Shown here: in pieces, positions 11,181 through 23,795 of the stretch
Position numbering within the stretch: the first letter of the stretch is position 1
How the letters are laid out: each line of letters starts with the position of its first letter
From: Pyxicephalus adspersus
Taxonomy: Eukaryota; Chordata; Amphibia; Anura; Pyxicephalidae
Direction: 5' to 3'
DNA: 64,000 nt
Assembly: GCF_032062135.1 (NCBI RefSeq)
Contig: NC_092861.1
Location: forward strand, 142,794,641 to 142,858,640
Translations under genes and position numbers: made by a program
Notes under the pieces: generated by a model
What the model was told of the DNA's origin: nothing
Database searches by the model: none
Seen by the model: the letters and a program-made list of their open reading frames with translations, nothing else

Positions 11181-13030
11181 ACAATAAATAGTGGCTGAAG
11201 ATACCCAACCTGCATACATAACAAAGACAAACTATTGTATAGAGTGAGAAAAAGGCCCTGCCTGATTCTGTTTTAAGACTTTAATAAGATATTCTGTGCT
11301 CACCAGATATTTTTTATTTTTTGCCCAATTCACTCTAAGCTCTTTAGGCTGTGGCCCTTGACCTCCCATTAGGTCAGCAGTTTTTGAGGTGCCAATAAAG
11401 GTCAAAGACACTTAGCTCGCACTTGGTCAAAGGACAGCTGGGCCTCTGTACCATTTCTTCTGCTTTATGTATTGAGTGGCAGCCACATGATTCACGGTTT
11501 GGATATTCTCAGAGCAGGTGTAACTAGTAAAGTTCCCTTCGAGTATATATAAAATGACCGGCACAACTGAAGGGTTCCTTGGATAGCACAGGCTGCATAC
11601 TGAATAATTTTACTGAAGACTGTATTGAGCAGCCTAAGCACTCCATTCCCTTCAATATCACAAAAACCGGAATTCTGTATTATAAAATTACTCCCATCTG
11701 TTAGTTCAATCACTTGTTGCCTTTTCAGTACTTTAAGGTCTATTTTGACTGTATTTTAAACATTATTATTATATTATGTTGAGTTTTTTTGCTTTCCTTT
11801 TTTTTTTATTCCTATTATTGTCGACTCTTCTTTATCCTTCCAAGCGATGTACGTGCACCAGACATGCGATACGCACTTCTGCCTTGTGTCACAATGGTAT
11901 AGAATTTTATGTTATTATTCCGTTGCACATTTGTGGTATTTATTCATTGTGTGATTCTTTTTTTTTTTGACAAACAATAAGTTGAAGACTCATAGGAATA
12001 TATAAAAAAAAAAGAAAAGCACTGGCATTTTCATTATGACAGCCTAAATGCCTTCACGTGCATTGACGAGCACCATTGTAAAGAAAAACTGCAGAGCACT
12101 TGTGGCGTTTATAAAATATAAAACACCCATAAAACTGTATTAGCCTGCTTTTGTTCGGCAGGCTCCTGACACAGCGGATGTATTATCCCAGCAGCATCTC
12201 CCTATTCACTGGGTCTAGAAGGACCCTGTGTGTATTTTTCCGAAGTCAGGCCAGGTCATGTGATGACATTTTCCAGGTGAGTGAGTTTGGATTTTTTGGA
12301 TACGCACACTCATGCATGTCATTATTAGGAAGGGCTTAACTGCAACGCCTCTGGGTAAACTCACTAAATTCTTAGTGGTTTACAAGAGATTATTTGTTCA
12401 GATACTTCCCATGGGATTAGTCATCAATTTTAACTTTATTTTTTTTTAAGAAGGGGATTTCTATGTAGAAGTAATTGTGCTAGATAGTTCTGGGTTTAAT
12501 GTATGTGTATAGCCAATTTTTTTTTTTGTTTTGGAAGGGGCAGAAAAGATTAAAAACTCCTCTAGGTTTATTCTTAGCCTGATGATCTCCACTTATTTCC
12601 TGTTCCAGAGATACAACAGGAGGTGAAAGGAATTCTCTACAAAATTAGAAGAATTCCTGTCCTGCTAGCAAGGATTTACTGATCTACCAATTGATGAATT
12701 TAGGTTTCCCCCCATTATTTTCTGTTGCAGAGACAAGAGTTACAAATAGCAGGGACACAGCAGTAAAGGTGTAGGAATTTGAAATCCTTTTACACCTTGC
12801 ACCTTGTTAAAATTGTTTTGGCTGTACATATAACTTAACAACTGAATGCACATTTATATATATATATATATATATATATTTTACACATTTCTGTTGTGCA
12901 CCATGACCACATTAAAACATTGACGGCACATTTAGAAGCTTGGGGTTCTCTTGTCTCAGTGGCACAGTTTCCTGTTTTCTTTTTGTATACCAAAGGGAAC
13001 TGAGGGTGACCCTGATTTTCCCACTATGCC
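11181..13030. other. Intergenic, no gene; (AT)n microsatellite inside
   Basis: No supported frame. Pyrimidine-rich stretches at about 11780-11830 and 11958-11970 look like low-complexity drift. The (AT)n run at 12854-12880 is listed separately. Confidence 0.5.
12854..12880. repeat. (AT)n microsatellite
   Basis: About 13 uninterrupted AT dinucleotides. Confidence 0.95.
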
Positions 13031-13038
13031 TTCTATAC

Positions 13039-13300
13039 CAGTAGTCGCGAACCTTTTCAGACCCACTAAATTCACAGGCTCCAGACCGTGCATGCACCAG
13101 GAGCTGGGTCTCAAAAAATTTTCCCTGTAGTGAAGTCAAGATGCCAGAACCTGGCCAGAATCTCGCATTGCAGGTTGAGCCCACTTCCATGATTTGTACA
13201 GGAGACATGAGCCGCGGCTCTGGCCTTCTCCTGCCCCCCCCCCCAGAACCATGGACCTCCAAAATTTTCTCGCGGACTGACCACCGGTTGACGACCGCTG
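13039..13300 (+). mobile_element. hAT-like MITE family B with perfect TSD
   Basis: The left end CAGTAGTCGCGAACC and right end GGTTGACGACCGCTG are inverted. Both flanks are TTCTATAC (13031-13038 and 13301-13308), a perfect 8-bp duplication. This is the cleanest B copy and fixes the family ends. It contains a run of ten C near 13237. Confidence 0.85.
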
Positions 13301-13309
13301 TTCTATACT

Positions 13310-15045
13310 AATATAAAGCAACCATCCCCTCGATATTCCATGCACGCATTTTGTTAGGGCAGCCTAGAACTTTTTTTTTAATAAACCACATCAATGCACC
13401 ACCATGCCTCAAATTCAAATATGAATTTAAAAAATATGAATTGTGGCCCCAAATGAACAGATTTCTCCCTTTATCTCCCTGTATCCCAGCCTTTCTAGCC
13501 ATTGGAGCCCTGAATAAGATGGAGGTCCAGGACAATTGCTACCCTAAAGGTGGCCCTGACTGCACATGATTGATTTCACCTGAGCTGACTTACATTGCTG
13601 CAACACTCAAGTGTGAATCCTGCTAAAATGAATTACACTAAGTTTTCTAGAGTATATCATTTTTTTTAATAAAAATACTTTCTTGTATCTTTTTTTTCAT
13701 TCTTTTTCGTATCTGGGTGCTGATTTTCTTATGCAGCTTTTTTACAACCACTTCTTGTGGTTGTAAATGTGCAATGTGTTGGCACATTCCCTGGTAGTCC
13801 CCATTGCAAACATGTGTGAAAGATTGTCAAAAATGAGTGAACCCAAGAGTAAAGAAGAACCTTTATGCAAAAATCACCAGGTATTTTTTTAATGAAAATT
13901 ACAAATTTGAAAACCTCTGAAATTTCTTTATTATGTGAAGTTTAAGTTATTAGGTTTACATGTATCTAAAGTGGACCTGTACTCCATTTCAAGCTTTAAT
14001 TGGTATGTACAGGCCATGAGATCAGAAGGAGTCAGGGCAAATAATATAAATAACTTCAAATTTGTAGTTACTACTTTGGGTAATACATTTAAATAATCCT
14101 TGAACTCCCCTAAAACCCCAAATATGCTGGAATCTATTTAAAAACAGGGGTACCAGGCATAAACCCACTGTTTTTGTCTTTTTTGTATTCATCTTGATGA
14201 CCATGATGTAAATTAGTTTCAGTAATAAGGAATTCTAATTCCTCCCAGAGCAGCCCCAGCAGGTTTTATCAACTTTTTTGTACCTTTTAAATTCTCAGGC
14301 TCGTCAACTGGTCAAGTTCTCAAGATAGCTTTGCTTAATGTCAGGTAGCTGTAATCGTATTAGCACAAGGGCAAATAACTGAGCCATTAATTAACCCAGC
14401 GGTGTGAGTATATTTGTAATGTGCGACCTCCTCAGGAGTGCCGGGAGTGCTAGAGGGGGGAGAGACGGAACATTGAAGGAAAAAAGGTCCACGGCAGTCA
14501 CAGAAAATGGAAAGGTTTATTGCTAATAGTTTGTGTTCAGTACTATTACAGGCTCGGTTCACAAGTACATGCTTGTAATGATGTGTGTTCTCGTGCGGCC
14601 TTCTTTATAATTGTTTTACCCCTCGATGGTGTGAACTGTATGAGCATCATAGCAAAGGGCAGGGAGACTTGAAACATGGCATTTTGTTTCTTTTCATTAA
14701 TTCTTTTTAAAAAGACCATTTATATAGAGCGCTGTGGGACGAGGAGTATTACTTGGGTAGGGCTTTATTACGCATAGAGGAACCCATGGGCCCCTGCCTG
14801 GGGTCACATCATACAACAGAAAGTCTTAAAATGTGCAAATTCTGATCCTAATTTTGTGCCCTACTTTTGGATATTTATGGCTCCCTACCTTGGAGTCATG
14901 GCCAAAAAAGTTGACCAGGGTTTAAAGTAAAATTTATAGCTATAGTATAACATTCTAAACAAGTACCAAACTCAATAAGTATGTAATCCTAAAAAGGAAA
15001 AAAAAGAAAACTTTCTTTTCTGTGTTTATATGTTCTGTAAAGATC
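13310..15045. other. Intergenic, no gene supported
   Basis: Frames of 60-75 codons here show no domain or splice context. No family copy that I can align with others in the window. Confidence 0.5.
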
Positions 15046-15049
15046 ATAT

Positions 15050-15100
15050 AGTCAAACCCCTGATGAAGCCCACAATGGCGAAATGCATCAGATTTTTACG
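15050..15100 (+). ncRNA. Hammerhead-ribozyme-like motif, copy 2 (canonical core)
   Basis: Core CTGATGA (15060-15066) is fully canonical. An extra A (15067) follows, then stem II GCC/GGC (15068-15070 with 15077-15079), loop CACAAT, GAAA (15080-15083), a two-pair stem III (A83-T88, T84-A87, loop GC) and cleavage triplet ATC ending at 15089. Upstream AAACCC against downstream AGATTT forms stem I with two C-A mismatches that look like G-to-A decay. The open end at stem I makes it type I, the form known from Penelope-like elements. The extra A is non-canonical, so activity is uncertain. Confidence 0.55.
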
Positions 15101-15493
15101 ACTAAAACGGTTACCTCACTTTGTTGGTTAGAATATACTTGTCTAGTACCAAACACCCCAGTCCTGTGACTACTTAACTAGACTAGGGAAACCTCTTGGA
15201 TTCTAAATGGTATTAAATGTATAATTATGTATGAAACCAAAATGTGTCGATACATAATTAAGATTTAAACCAAAATCTTCTGAGGCAAAAACCTTTTTCT
15301 TTTGTTTTTTTCAAATTGTATGTACGGTATGTTCTACAACCAAAGAGGTGGTTCCTTCAACAAAAATAATTATGATACATACAGAAAGTCAAAGCCAGTG
15401 AAATAATTTTCATAACCCTTGATTTAGTTTTACTTTGCTAATGGTTATATTGGAGTACATTGGTGGAGTCAAAGTTTTCACATCTGTTTAGAG

Positions 15494-15796
15494 CAGCATT
15501 TTTCAACCAGGGTTCCCCCAGAGATTACTAGGGGTTGAGCATTGGGCAATGACTCTCCGGTCATTTTAAGTGACACCAATGATCTTTTTGGTTATCTGTA
15601 TAGGTGAAATTCTTCCCAATGGTCAGCAATGTAAGAGGCAATCTTCCTATTGACCTTCATTGACCACCATTTTCAGATCTTCAGGGAACCCCTGCTATAA
15701 TTATTATATCCACAGATTTGTGGATTTAGTAATTAATGCAGGGGTTCCTTGAAGACCTGAAGGTCTTCCCCGTGTTAAAAAGGTCGGAAAACTCTG
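15494..15796 (+). mobile_element. hAT-like MITE family A with TSD
   Basis: Left CAGCATTTTTCAACCAGGGT and right AAGGTCGGAAAACTCTG are inverted ends. The flanks GTTTAGAG (15486-15493) and CTTTAGAG (15797-15804) match at 7 of 8 positions. This places family A in the hAT-like group. Internal order: GACACCAATGATC, GTCAGCAATGTAAGAGGC, GGTTCCTTGAAGACC. Confidence 0.8.
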
Positions 15797-15804
15797 CTTT
15801 AGAG

Positions 15805-17525
15805 GCTGCTTTGCTCTATTCTTATGGATGGTAAATTTCCCAGCCATATCTCCTCTGTAGAAATAAATAATGTCCTTTGTGTGGATTTGAACCACTTTTT
15901 GGACACCTGAGATATATCTATAGTGGCATCTAGTAAAGTTTTCTGAAGTTACATGGTCTCATGTAAATCATTCTTAACATGCTACATAAATTGATACAAG
16001 GATAAACTACAAAATAAAATACCAGGCTTGCTTTAATGTTGTAGGTATCAGCAGGATTGCGAATGTTCGTGCATTAGAAGTTTTGCAATACATTACCACT
16101 TTTTCCTCCATGTTTTTAATCCTTGGATTCTGTTTATATTATCCAGTGCTGTATCAATTTATTTACAACTGATCTTGAAAAGCAGAATGGTAGATATCAA
16201 AAAGAGGTCCTGGACCTTTAGCCCTAGGCGCTTGATTGCTGCTAGAAAAGGAGGCAGATTGATAGGGTGAATTCAGGCAGTGCTTTGCATTTCGTGTCCC
16301 GGAAAGGGTTAAATGTGGAAGCGGTTGAGCGCATTGTGTAGAATCTGTTAGTGAGTTCAGCTTGGGAATTGCTGGGTATTGTCTCCATTCTCTTTTCTAT
16401 AAGCTTGCATAGATGTCTGGCTGACACCTAGTGGTAGTGTTTCCAGAAAAGTGATATACTCAACTTAAAGAGAACCTGTCACTATAAATCACACTAGGCA
16501 TGAATCCACAGAGCATGGTAAGCACTAATCTTGTAGTAGAGATAAGTGGCCTTATTTTCTGCTATTAATTTTTAAAAATGAAGCGTCATCATGTCACTTA
16601 AAATTTAGGCAAAGATGGTCCGGCACTGGTGTCTGCTTTTCATTTGGTACACACAAAGCTCAATCCAAAATTAAAAGAAGGCCATGTAGTGATTTCCTTT
16701 ACCGGAGACAAAGTTGGAATTGGGAAGAAAATGTCATACTGAGGGACCAGTGATCCCATTGAAAGATTTACTCTTACCTTCTGTTACTTTAACATTTAGG
16801 ATTTCCCATCATTAAGCAATGGTAGAAAAAAGAATAGAGATGGGCAACACAATCCTTGAGGGGTTTTTTTGCTTCTCAAGGCATACTCAAAAAAATACAA
16901 AAATGTATCAAAGAAATCTCTTTGCTCCTACCCCTAATCTCTACCTGCAGAAATACACTTTATAAACAATTTAATTACAAGAACAGATGTTGTTACACTA
17001 TGCAGCACTTCTTTATGGATAGGTCAAGATGATCGGACATACAGTCCATTCTCCGGAAATTAACAGAAGGTCCTAGCAAAGCATAGAAAAAGGTCATTTC
17101 CACATTTGCTGCATAGGTCTGGATCCATCAAACGAGAAAATTTTGATCTTATCATCGTAAAGTAGCAAAATCAAAGGTAGCCTATGTTAAATTTTCTACC
17201 ATCTTCAGGTCATACCACAACGTTATCAGGAACTGACCCCAGCATGAAGTCCACATCAAACGGATAGACCTGTACGAGTTCATGTGCTGACCTTCCTCTC
17301 GTCAAGTTGGAACATATAAAAAATCTTTCATTATAACTTTGGATTGAAGTTAACATTGGACGTTGAGACCTGAAATTATATTTAATCCTTCTGTTCTGTT
17401 TTTGACCTGTGGAAAGCTGGAAAATAAAAGTGACATGGATAGTGAATGTTGGCAAATGTCATGAACATAAGTTACAGAATGGTAAAACGAGAGGTTGATA
17501 GTAAAATACTAATTTTTTATAACAC
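15805..17525. other. Intergenic, no gene supported
   Basis: The sequence around 16458 (TTAAAGAGAACCTGTCACTA) resembles a MITE terminus of the TTAA class, but no partner end was found. Otherwise nothing is recognised. Confidence 0.45.
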
Positions 17526-17532
17526 CCTTCTT

Positions 17533-17875
17533 TAATGTATTATTACACAGTATGTATATAGCACCAACATATTACACATCACTTTACAAAGTCCATAGTC
17601 ATGTCACTAGCTGTCCCTCAGAGAGGTTCACAATCTAATGTCCCTACCATAGTCATATGTCATTTAATACAGTCTAAGATCAATTTTGGGGGAAGCCAAT
17701 TAACCTACAGGTATGTTTTTGGAATGTGGGAGGAACCTGGAGTACCCGGAGGAAACCCACACAAACACGGGGTGGACATACAAACTCCTTGCCAATAGTG
17801 TCCTGGCCGAGCATCAAACCTGGGACCTATTGCTGCAAAGGCCACAGTTCTAACCTCCAAGCCACCATGCCCATG
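17533..17875 (-). mobile_element. tRNA-type SINE, near full length
   Basis: On the minus strand it starts CATGGTGGCTTGGAGGTTAG, which fits the tRNA box A, then GGTCCCAGGTTTGATG near box B. A body follows with TTTGTATGTCCACCCCG, TTTCCTCCGGGTACTCC and TTAATTGGCTTCCCCC. The 3' end GCTATATACATACTG plus an (ATT)-like run resembles the LINE tails in this window. This is the V-SINE/Mermaid kind of layout (recognition from memory). Other copies: 25.94 and 33.97 kb. Confidence 0.75.
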
Positions 17876-18227
17876 TATAATTTGTAAATATAAATGTGTA
17901 TGGGCAGCCATATTTATTGCATAAGTGTATTTTTATACAACCAATACTTATCCCCCCCCCTTACCTGCTAAGGCAATTGTTTACACCTAATGGTTGCAAG
18001 CCTTCTTTCATGCCCATGCTTTGTGCAGTACTGACCCATTTAGCGTTGTGATCTGAGTAGGCTTGGTTATCGGCATTGGGCCTGGGCCAAATTTAACCAG
18101 AACATTGGTCAACAAATAAAGCCAATTATTGCTGATGTTTAGAGATCGGACTCAGCACTGAGCTGAGTCAATGACAGGGGGCACCTAGGGCTACATGCTT
18201 TACCAGTCAATGACAGGTATGGTCAGC

Positions 18228-18385
18228 TTAGCCAATTCGGCCATTGGACTATGGCAGCTGTCATCATCCACTGACCTGACTGGCTGAGCCGTGCAATTCT
18301 TGTCATTGACAGGTAGAGCACGGCACAATATATCTGGCCGACAGACGATGACAGCTATCATTGTCCATTGGCTGAATTGGCCAAC
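18228..18385. repeat. Foldback inverted repeat
   Basis: An arm at about 18228-18266 (CCAATTCGGCCATTGGACTA, then GCAGCTGTCATC) is matched in reverse complement by 18347-18385 (GATGACAGCTATCATTGTCC, then ATTGGCTGAATTGG). The ~38-bp arms have few mismatches and surround an ~80-base loop. It is probably the core of a foldback MITE. Confidence 0.7.
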
Positions 18386-18819
18386 CTCACGCTAGGTAGT
18401 GTTGGTCAAATTTGCCTCCCTTTTTGATTTCAATGGCATTCAAATTTGGCTAACAAATCCACCCAAATATTGGGGCCAATTGCAGACAACTGTCAATGAA
18501 CTGAACAGAAGACAAGGCAACCAAAACTAGTCCTGAGATGGGAGAAAGTGGTAGACAAGACCCAAAGAAGTCTATTGAACTGTATTTTGTAGATGCTGGT
18601 AACAAAGTAGACTTGCAGCTGAACCAAAGCCTTTGGGTTCTCGGTAAGGGGGCTTCTGTGAAAGGGGTGAGTGGGTTAGGTTAGGTCAGGTTTAGGTTAT
18701 GCTTCCTGCATGGCAATGCTATGCAGTGGTTGTGCATCCACTATGGTTGTACATAAGACTGGCCTGAGGGATTGTAAGTATAAAGAAAAGAACACTGCTG
18801 GTGAGGGAATTTGTCTAGG

Positions 18820-19065
18820 GCAGCTTTTCTCATACAGGAACCCCTGAATAAAGTTATTTGAGGTCTTCAGGGAACCCCCTGTTATATTTACTATCACAGC
18901 TCACAGTACAGCATTGTGATGATCAGTGGGAAGAATTCCTCTTAAATTGGTGGCCAGTGGTAGGAATGTCACCTTTAACCAAAAAGGTCATTGGTGTCAC
19001 TTAACCTAAGAGGAGCAAAGTGCTCATTCCTCGCGGAATCCCTTAAAACCTATGGTACAAGGGAG
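18820..19065 (-). mobile_element. hAT-like MITE family A, decayed copy
   Basis: GGTCTTCAGGGAACCCCC, GTGATGATCAGTGGGAAG, CCAAAAAGGTCATTGGTG and GTGCTCATTCC follow the family order on the minus strand. Termini are degraded. Confidence 0.6.
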
Positions 19066-19239
19066 TTCTTGCCTAATTACTTTTTTTTCAGGCAAATAAT
19101 TTTTTTTTTTACCTGCTGTATTGTAAAATAATTGATTTTATCCTATATTAAAAGTAATATTAGAGATCAGGTAGGAGGAGCCGGGAACATAGATCCGGGG
19201 GATTGCATTACAATGATGTGACCTTCCCGTATCTTTTTA

Positions 19240-19580
19240 AATACAGAATCAGCCTTCGTCTTTAAACAACAAGCCCTCTCGTTATTCATTTTTTATTATT
19301 ATGGAATAAATATTTTTTATTTTACACAACAATGCTCCCCTCGGAGACTGCCCACTTAACAATGTATTATTGATTCCATTTAGGAGGAAGCTCACGGTGT
19401 ATTTATTTGGTTCATCAACTAATGGCAGGTTTAATCAGAGAAGTTGGATGATAAATACTAAATGAATACATCTGCAGGATAAGGAATGGTGCCAACTTTA
19501 CACATGTGCTCAAGCTGGAGCGTCATTCTACAAGGCTTTGGCATTTAAGCATAAAACCGATGACCCGCTTAGATATTTCT
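19240..19580. promoter_or_regulatory. Candidate conserved non-coding block
   Basis: Non-repetitive, mixed-complexity sequence with many AT-rich homeodomain-type words (AATGTATTATTGATTCC, CTAAATGAATACATC) and no similarity to the transposons around it. It resembles developmental enhancers only in texture; conservation is not tested. Confidence 0.25.
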
Positions 19581-20087
19581 GGATACAGATGGATATGATA
19601 TTATACCTAACATATATATGCAATACGTGGAGATTGATTGTTCCCTTAATATATTAAAATCAGTGATATCAAACAATGGATTTTAATATTAAAAGAAGCA
19701 AAATCCCCTTCAGCATGTAAAAAATGTTAAATGCACAATAAACCTCCCCATGCTCTAGCATTGTCCTCAGCATTCCATGATTTGTATTTCTTACAGTCAG
19801 TGAGACAGAGGGGAGAGCTACATGCTGCTTGTATCAACGTATAGTCACCTGGCGGAGGCGCTAGACTTGTAAGTGTATTCTTTACCAGTGGCGGGGACAG
19901 ATCGGATCTCCTATTCTACAAAACAAAGCTGTGTTAATCTCAGTACTGCATATACAAAATACAAATGTATTGCACATAAAATATCTTCATTTATACATTT
20001 GATATTTTTTTTTACCTGTTTGGATATAGATACATTTTAACATAGACATGCACTTTTGTACAATGATCCTTTATTAAATTTCCAATA

Positions 20088-20435
20088 CAGGTTGACAATC
20101 AAAAATCTGGTAACCTCCGGACCTGAGGAGTGCCAGATTTTCGAAAATTCCGGATTTTTTTTTTTTTTATACTTACGTCCACACACAGGCCAGGCTTTCT
20201 CTGGCAGCACCCGCGGACATCTGGCTCAGTTCCAGGGAGCAGGCAGCAGAGACGTCTCAACGTGTATTTAGTGTAGCAAGCAAACCTAACAGCTGTTTCT
20301 GTGGAACAGTGCCAGCAAAACATTAGTGGCCAAACAGTGTACTACAGTCCCTGTATTGGAAATGCAATCTGAAATTCATGCCGAGAAACTGCAGGAACCG
20401 AATTATTGATTGCCAGATTTTCGATTGTCAACCTG
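20088..20435. mobile_element. Tigger/pogo-like MITE, TA target
   Basis: Terminal inverted repeats of about 23 bp: left CAGGTTGACAATCAAAAATC, right, read inward, CAGGTTGACAATCGAAAATC. They differ at one position. TA flanks both ends (20086-20087 and 20436-20437). GGACCTGAGGAGTGCC and TTCCGGATTTTT behind the left end recall the Tigger2/MER8 layout. There is no transposase. Confidence 0.85.
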
Positions 20436-20439
20436 TACT

Positions 20440-21075
20440 TCTTTGAGCATATTCCTATTAGAATGAATATTTTTTCTGGTCTAACCAATCTATCTTCATG
20501 CTTTGGAGGTGCAAAACCTTCATCTGTAAATGGCCATTGCATACTGCACACTGCCCCAATTCATACCTATAGGAGCACTGTACTCATGGTGGCCTCCATT
20601 GGTCTCTTGAAATACAGATTTCCCATAAGGATGAATAGGGACATGGACACAAAGCTGCCATTTTTGGAAAAAGAGTTGTCCCAGCTGGAGGCACTTAAAG
20701 CAGAGCAGTACTCATTGGTGGGGGTAAGCTTCTGCCATATCCAGCAAGTTTGCATAACATACTTGCCGTTAATGTCACAGACTTAACTTTGTGCAGGCTC
20801 CATGCAGAGGTTATAGGTTCAGGATCCCTTCATCACTCCACTGTGGATTTTCATGTGCAAGGAGACCTTTTTTAGCCATTAGATGGCCATTGATAATGTA
20901 TTTCCTTTGCATTAACAGGCATTACCTTGTCACCGGTGACTGGGAGTTCCTTTGTGGTTTCATCAACTTAACAATGGTTAATCAAAACTAGTATTTATTC
21001 ATTTCTTTTTCAAAATTTGCTGGAAATTTAAAGTACGCGTACGTTCGTTAAGAAAATTAGGTTTTAGGGAGAAAG
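20440..21075. other. Intergenic, no gene supported
   Basis: The frame at 20406-20786 (126 codons) starts inside the Tigger-like MITE and runs into unique sequence. It has no recognisable domain and I treat it as chance. Confidence 0.5.
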
Positions 21076-21079
21076 CCTT

Positions 21080-21300
21080 GCACTATACTACAATATAGTG
21101 TAGACTTGTCCCTTGCAGTACCTCTATCATATCACTAGATGTCCTCTGTCTTCTAGGCTGAATGACAGCCACCGTTATTCAACCCATTTCCTGTAGGCTT
21201 AGGCTGTCATGTACCCTCCCCCAGTCTGCAACTGAACAGTGAAGGAGAAGCTGCTCAGTAATAATCTAATTTCTTAGTTACTTTGCTCTCTCCTTTTATC
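21080..21300 (-). mobile_element. Dispersed repeat family H copy
   Basis: TACCCTCCCCCAGTCTGCAA (about 21211) is the reverse complement of a motif near 44740 (GTCCCAAGTTGGGGGAGGG). GACTTGTCCC nearby also matches. Boundaries are unclear; it may be a T2-like MITE. Confidence 0.35.
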
Positions 21301-22325
21301 AGCATGATCCTCATCAGCACTGATTGCTTGCTTTTCCTACTCCAAATCTGTGCTCTGATTTACTGAGGCCAATACAAAGTCAAATTCAGGTATTTACGCT
21401 GTTTGTAAAAAAATGTATTGATCTATGGGTAATTGCATTTTTATGTCTTTCAAGTATACCCCAGAGAACAGCTTTAATCATATATTCAGCAAATGTTCTT
21501 GATTTCCTTTAACTTACCTAACATCTTTAGTGCAATGATTTGATTACTTCTTAAATCTACCCAGAACCTCAGTCCTTAAAAATTCTTATTAAACCTTCAA
21601 ATTCCATTTGGAAAAAAGGAAAATGTAGGGATTAAGGCTTAAGTAACTCCATAAAATTATAAGATCAATTTCATCACCCAGTACAAATCCCCAAGTTCAT
21701 CTAAAACTCGCTAACCCTAAAAAAAAAAAGTATTGCAACCTTGTTCTAATCAGAGGAGATGCATGTTCTGGATGAGGACAGACCTAAGCTAAGTCCTTGA
21801 GCCATCCTTCCCGGCGCATCTGAAAAATTAATTCCTTCTCAGAAATAGTCTCATGTTTCTGCTAAAGAGAGAAAAGCTTTCTGATGTCCAGTGACGGGAT
21901 TACCAAGTCACCGCTTAGGTTAGAAGAAGATTTTTCATTTCTCATCAAGGAAAATCAATTGTTTTAAGTCACTCTTAAAATAATATCTTCTGGCAGCACG
22001 TGGTCTATAGTGTTATTTTTATTATATTTTATTTTATCTGCGATGGAGAGAAGGAGAGAAAGAAAAGAGGATCAGAGGTGGTGATGGAATATGATAATCT
22101 TGCACACTCACACATCAGTATTTGGCTAAGTAATTCCAGATAAATGGAGGATTTACATATTTAAGATTAAGGGGAGGTGGGGGTAACAGGAAAAACATTG
22201 CAATAAAATCTCATAGAAATGTATGAGAATGGTGCCAGTATGTGGGATACATGTACATTATATGTAATATTAAATCTATTATATATAGCATGTTTAATTC
22301 TGCATACAACAAAGCATGACAGCAG
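21301..22325. other. Intergenic, nothing recognised
   Basis: AT-rich sequence without supported frames or repeats. Confidence 0.5.
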
Positions 22326-22329
22326 CCTT

Positions 22330-22600
22330 TCATTACTTTTTCAACATGGGGGAACCCCAGAAATAACTTTCACGTCTTTAGGGAACCCCTTTTATAATTC
22401 TTATATCCACAACTTACCGTTATTAGCTTGATGGTCAATGTGAAGAATGCATCTTACGTTACTGGCCATTGGGAAGAATGTCACCAAAAAGATCATTGGT
22501 GTCACCTAAACTGACCTGAGAGGTGCAAATTGCTCAAGGAACCTTTAATAACCTCTGGAGGAACCCTAGGGTTCCATTGAACCATGGTTGCGAAACACAT
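22330..22600 (-). mobile_element. hAT-like MITE family A copy
   Basis: CATGGGGGAACCCCAG, CACGTCTTTAGGGAACCCC, CCAAAAAGATCATTGGTGTC and GGTTCCATTGAACCATGG followed by TTGCGAAACAC follow the family order on the minus strand. Confidence 0.65.
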
Positions 22601-23487
22601 TATTAAAAGTAAAAAGAATTAGAAGGAAGGGAAGGCCATGCCATGCATGAGATTGAAATGGAAAGGAAAGGAGAAATAAAATAAATAGAGTAAGGTAAAA
22701 GATTAGTACACAAATTAAAGGCAAAAGAATGGAAATGAAGAATGTGCTATTATATGAAACCTGCCATATGGGCTGTGTATTCTTTGTCTTAAAGGGCCCC
22801 AAAGGACGTTTGTAAGTGATGGCTATCTAGTTTTTGCTCTTTTTGGTCATGGGAGCTTGGCCAGGGAAAGCGAGGGTGGAATCACTATCTACCATGCAAA
22901 CACCTTGAAAGCAAAACATAAAATGTATTTCTTATTACATTCAGCCTTTGCCATGCGGATAGGGCTTTGCTGGTGTAGGGGGCTGTACATGGCACCCAAC
23001 TTCTCTCAAGAGTCTAAAGCCCCAATGCCAGTATTTGGCTGGTGCTTATGCAAGTATCTTAATGTTTTCATGGGTAAATATCAGTCTGAAGAACTGGTCA
23101 TTCCGAAGCTGACTGTATTGGCTTGCAGACTTTCCTAGGTAGCACCCACACCTCAGGTTGAGCCTCCACAAACTGAAATCCAATCATAGAAGAAGACAGG
23201 TCAGGCAGAAATCTGAAATACTGAAACATTGTACATTCATCTGTCATGATCAATAAATGAACAGACTGGTTGTCCATCAACCAGCCACAATGGATTGATC
23301 ATGAAGGATCAGGAAAGACTACTGTGCATATCTATGAAGGAGAGAACATTGGGTGCCACTGGCTTGTCTTCCCCCCTCCTGTTGTATGTACGGCACTCAT
23401 TCGTTCTTATGCCAGAGAAAGCAATCAGCAATTTCATTATAGGTATGGATCCTGTACAACTGTACAAGATGGAAAGGAAACCTGAAA
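22601..23487. other. Intergenic, no gene supported
   Basis: The 93-codon frame at 22857-23138 and its neighbours have no recognisable domain or splice signals. Confidence 0.45.
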
Positions 23488-23495
23488 ATTTAAAG

Positions 23496-23787
23496 CAAGG
23501 GTCAGCAAAATTTTGTGGCTACTAGGCCATTTCAGGAGGTCAAGAAGGCACACTAGGCCGGACTTTCTCTCGAGTCCTGCGCTGATGGCTCGGCCCCCCA
23601 CCAGGAACGCCCCTGAAGGGAAATCCCTCTCCTCCGCACTGCATACGGAGAAGAGGGAATGTCCCCTTACCCCGGAGGCAGAAGCGTACATGCGGCTCCA
23701 GAGCCACGGGTTGACGACCCCTGCCGGCCAGGATTAGGCCGATCAACCAGGGGGGCATTAGGCCGTATCAAAGTTTGCCGAACTCTG
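23496..23787 (+). mobile_element. hAT-like MITE family C with TSD
   Basis: The left end CAAGGGTCAGCAAAATT and right end TTTGCCGAACTCTG are inverted. The flanks ATTTAAAG (23488-23495) and ATGTAAAG (23788-23795) match at 7 of 8 positions. The interior is GC-rich (GAAGGGAAATCCCTCTCC, GGATTAGGCCGATC) and is repeated at 32471-32825. The high GC explains the many short frames here. Confidence 0.85.
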
Positions 23788-23795
23788 ATGTAAAG

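Noticed and set aside
20406..20786. 126-codon frame
   Set aside because: Starts inside a Tigger-like MITE and continues into unique sequence; no domain.
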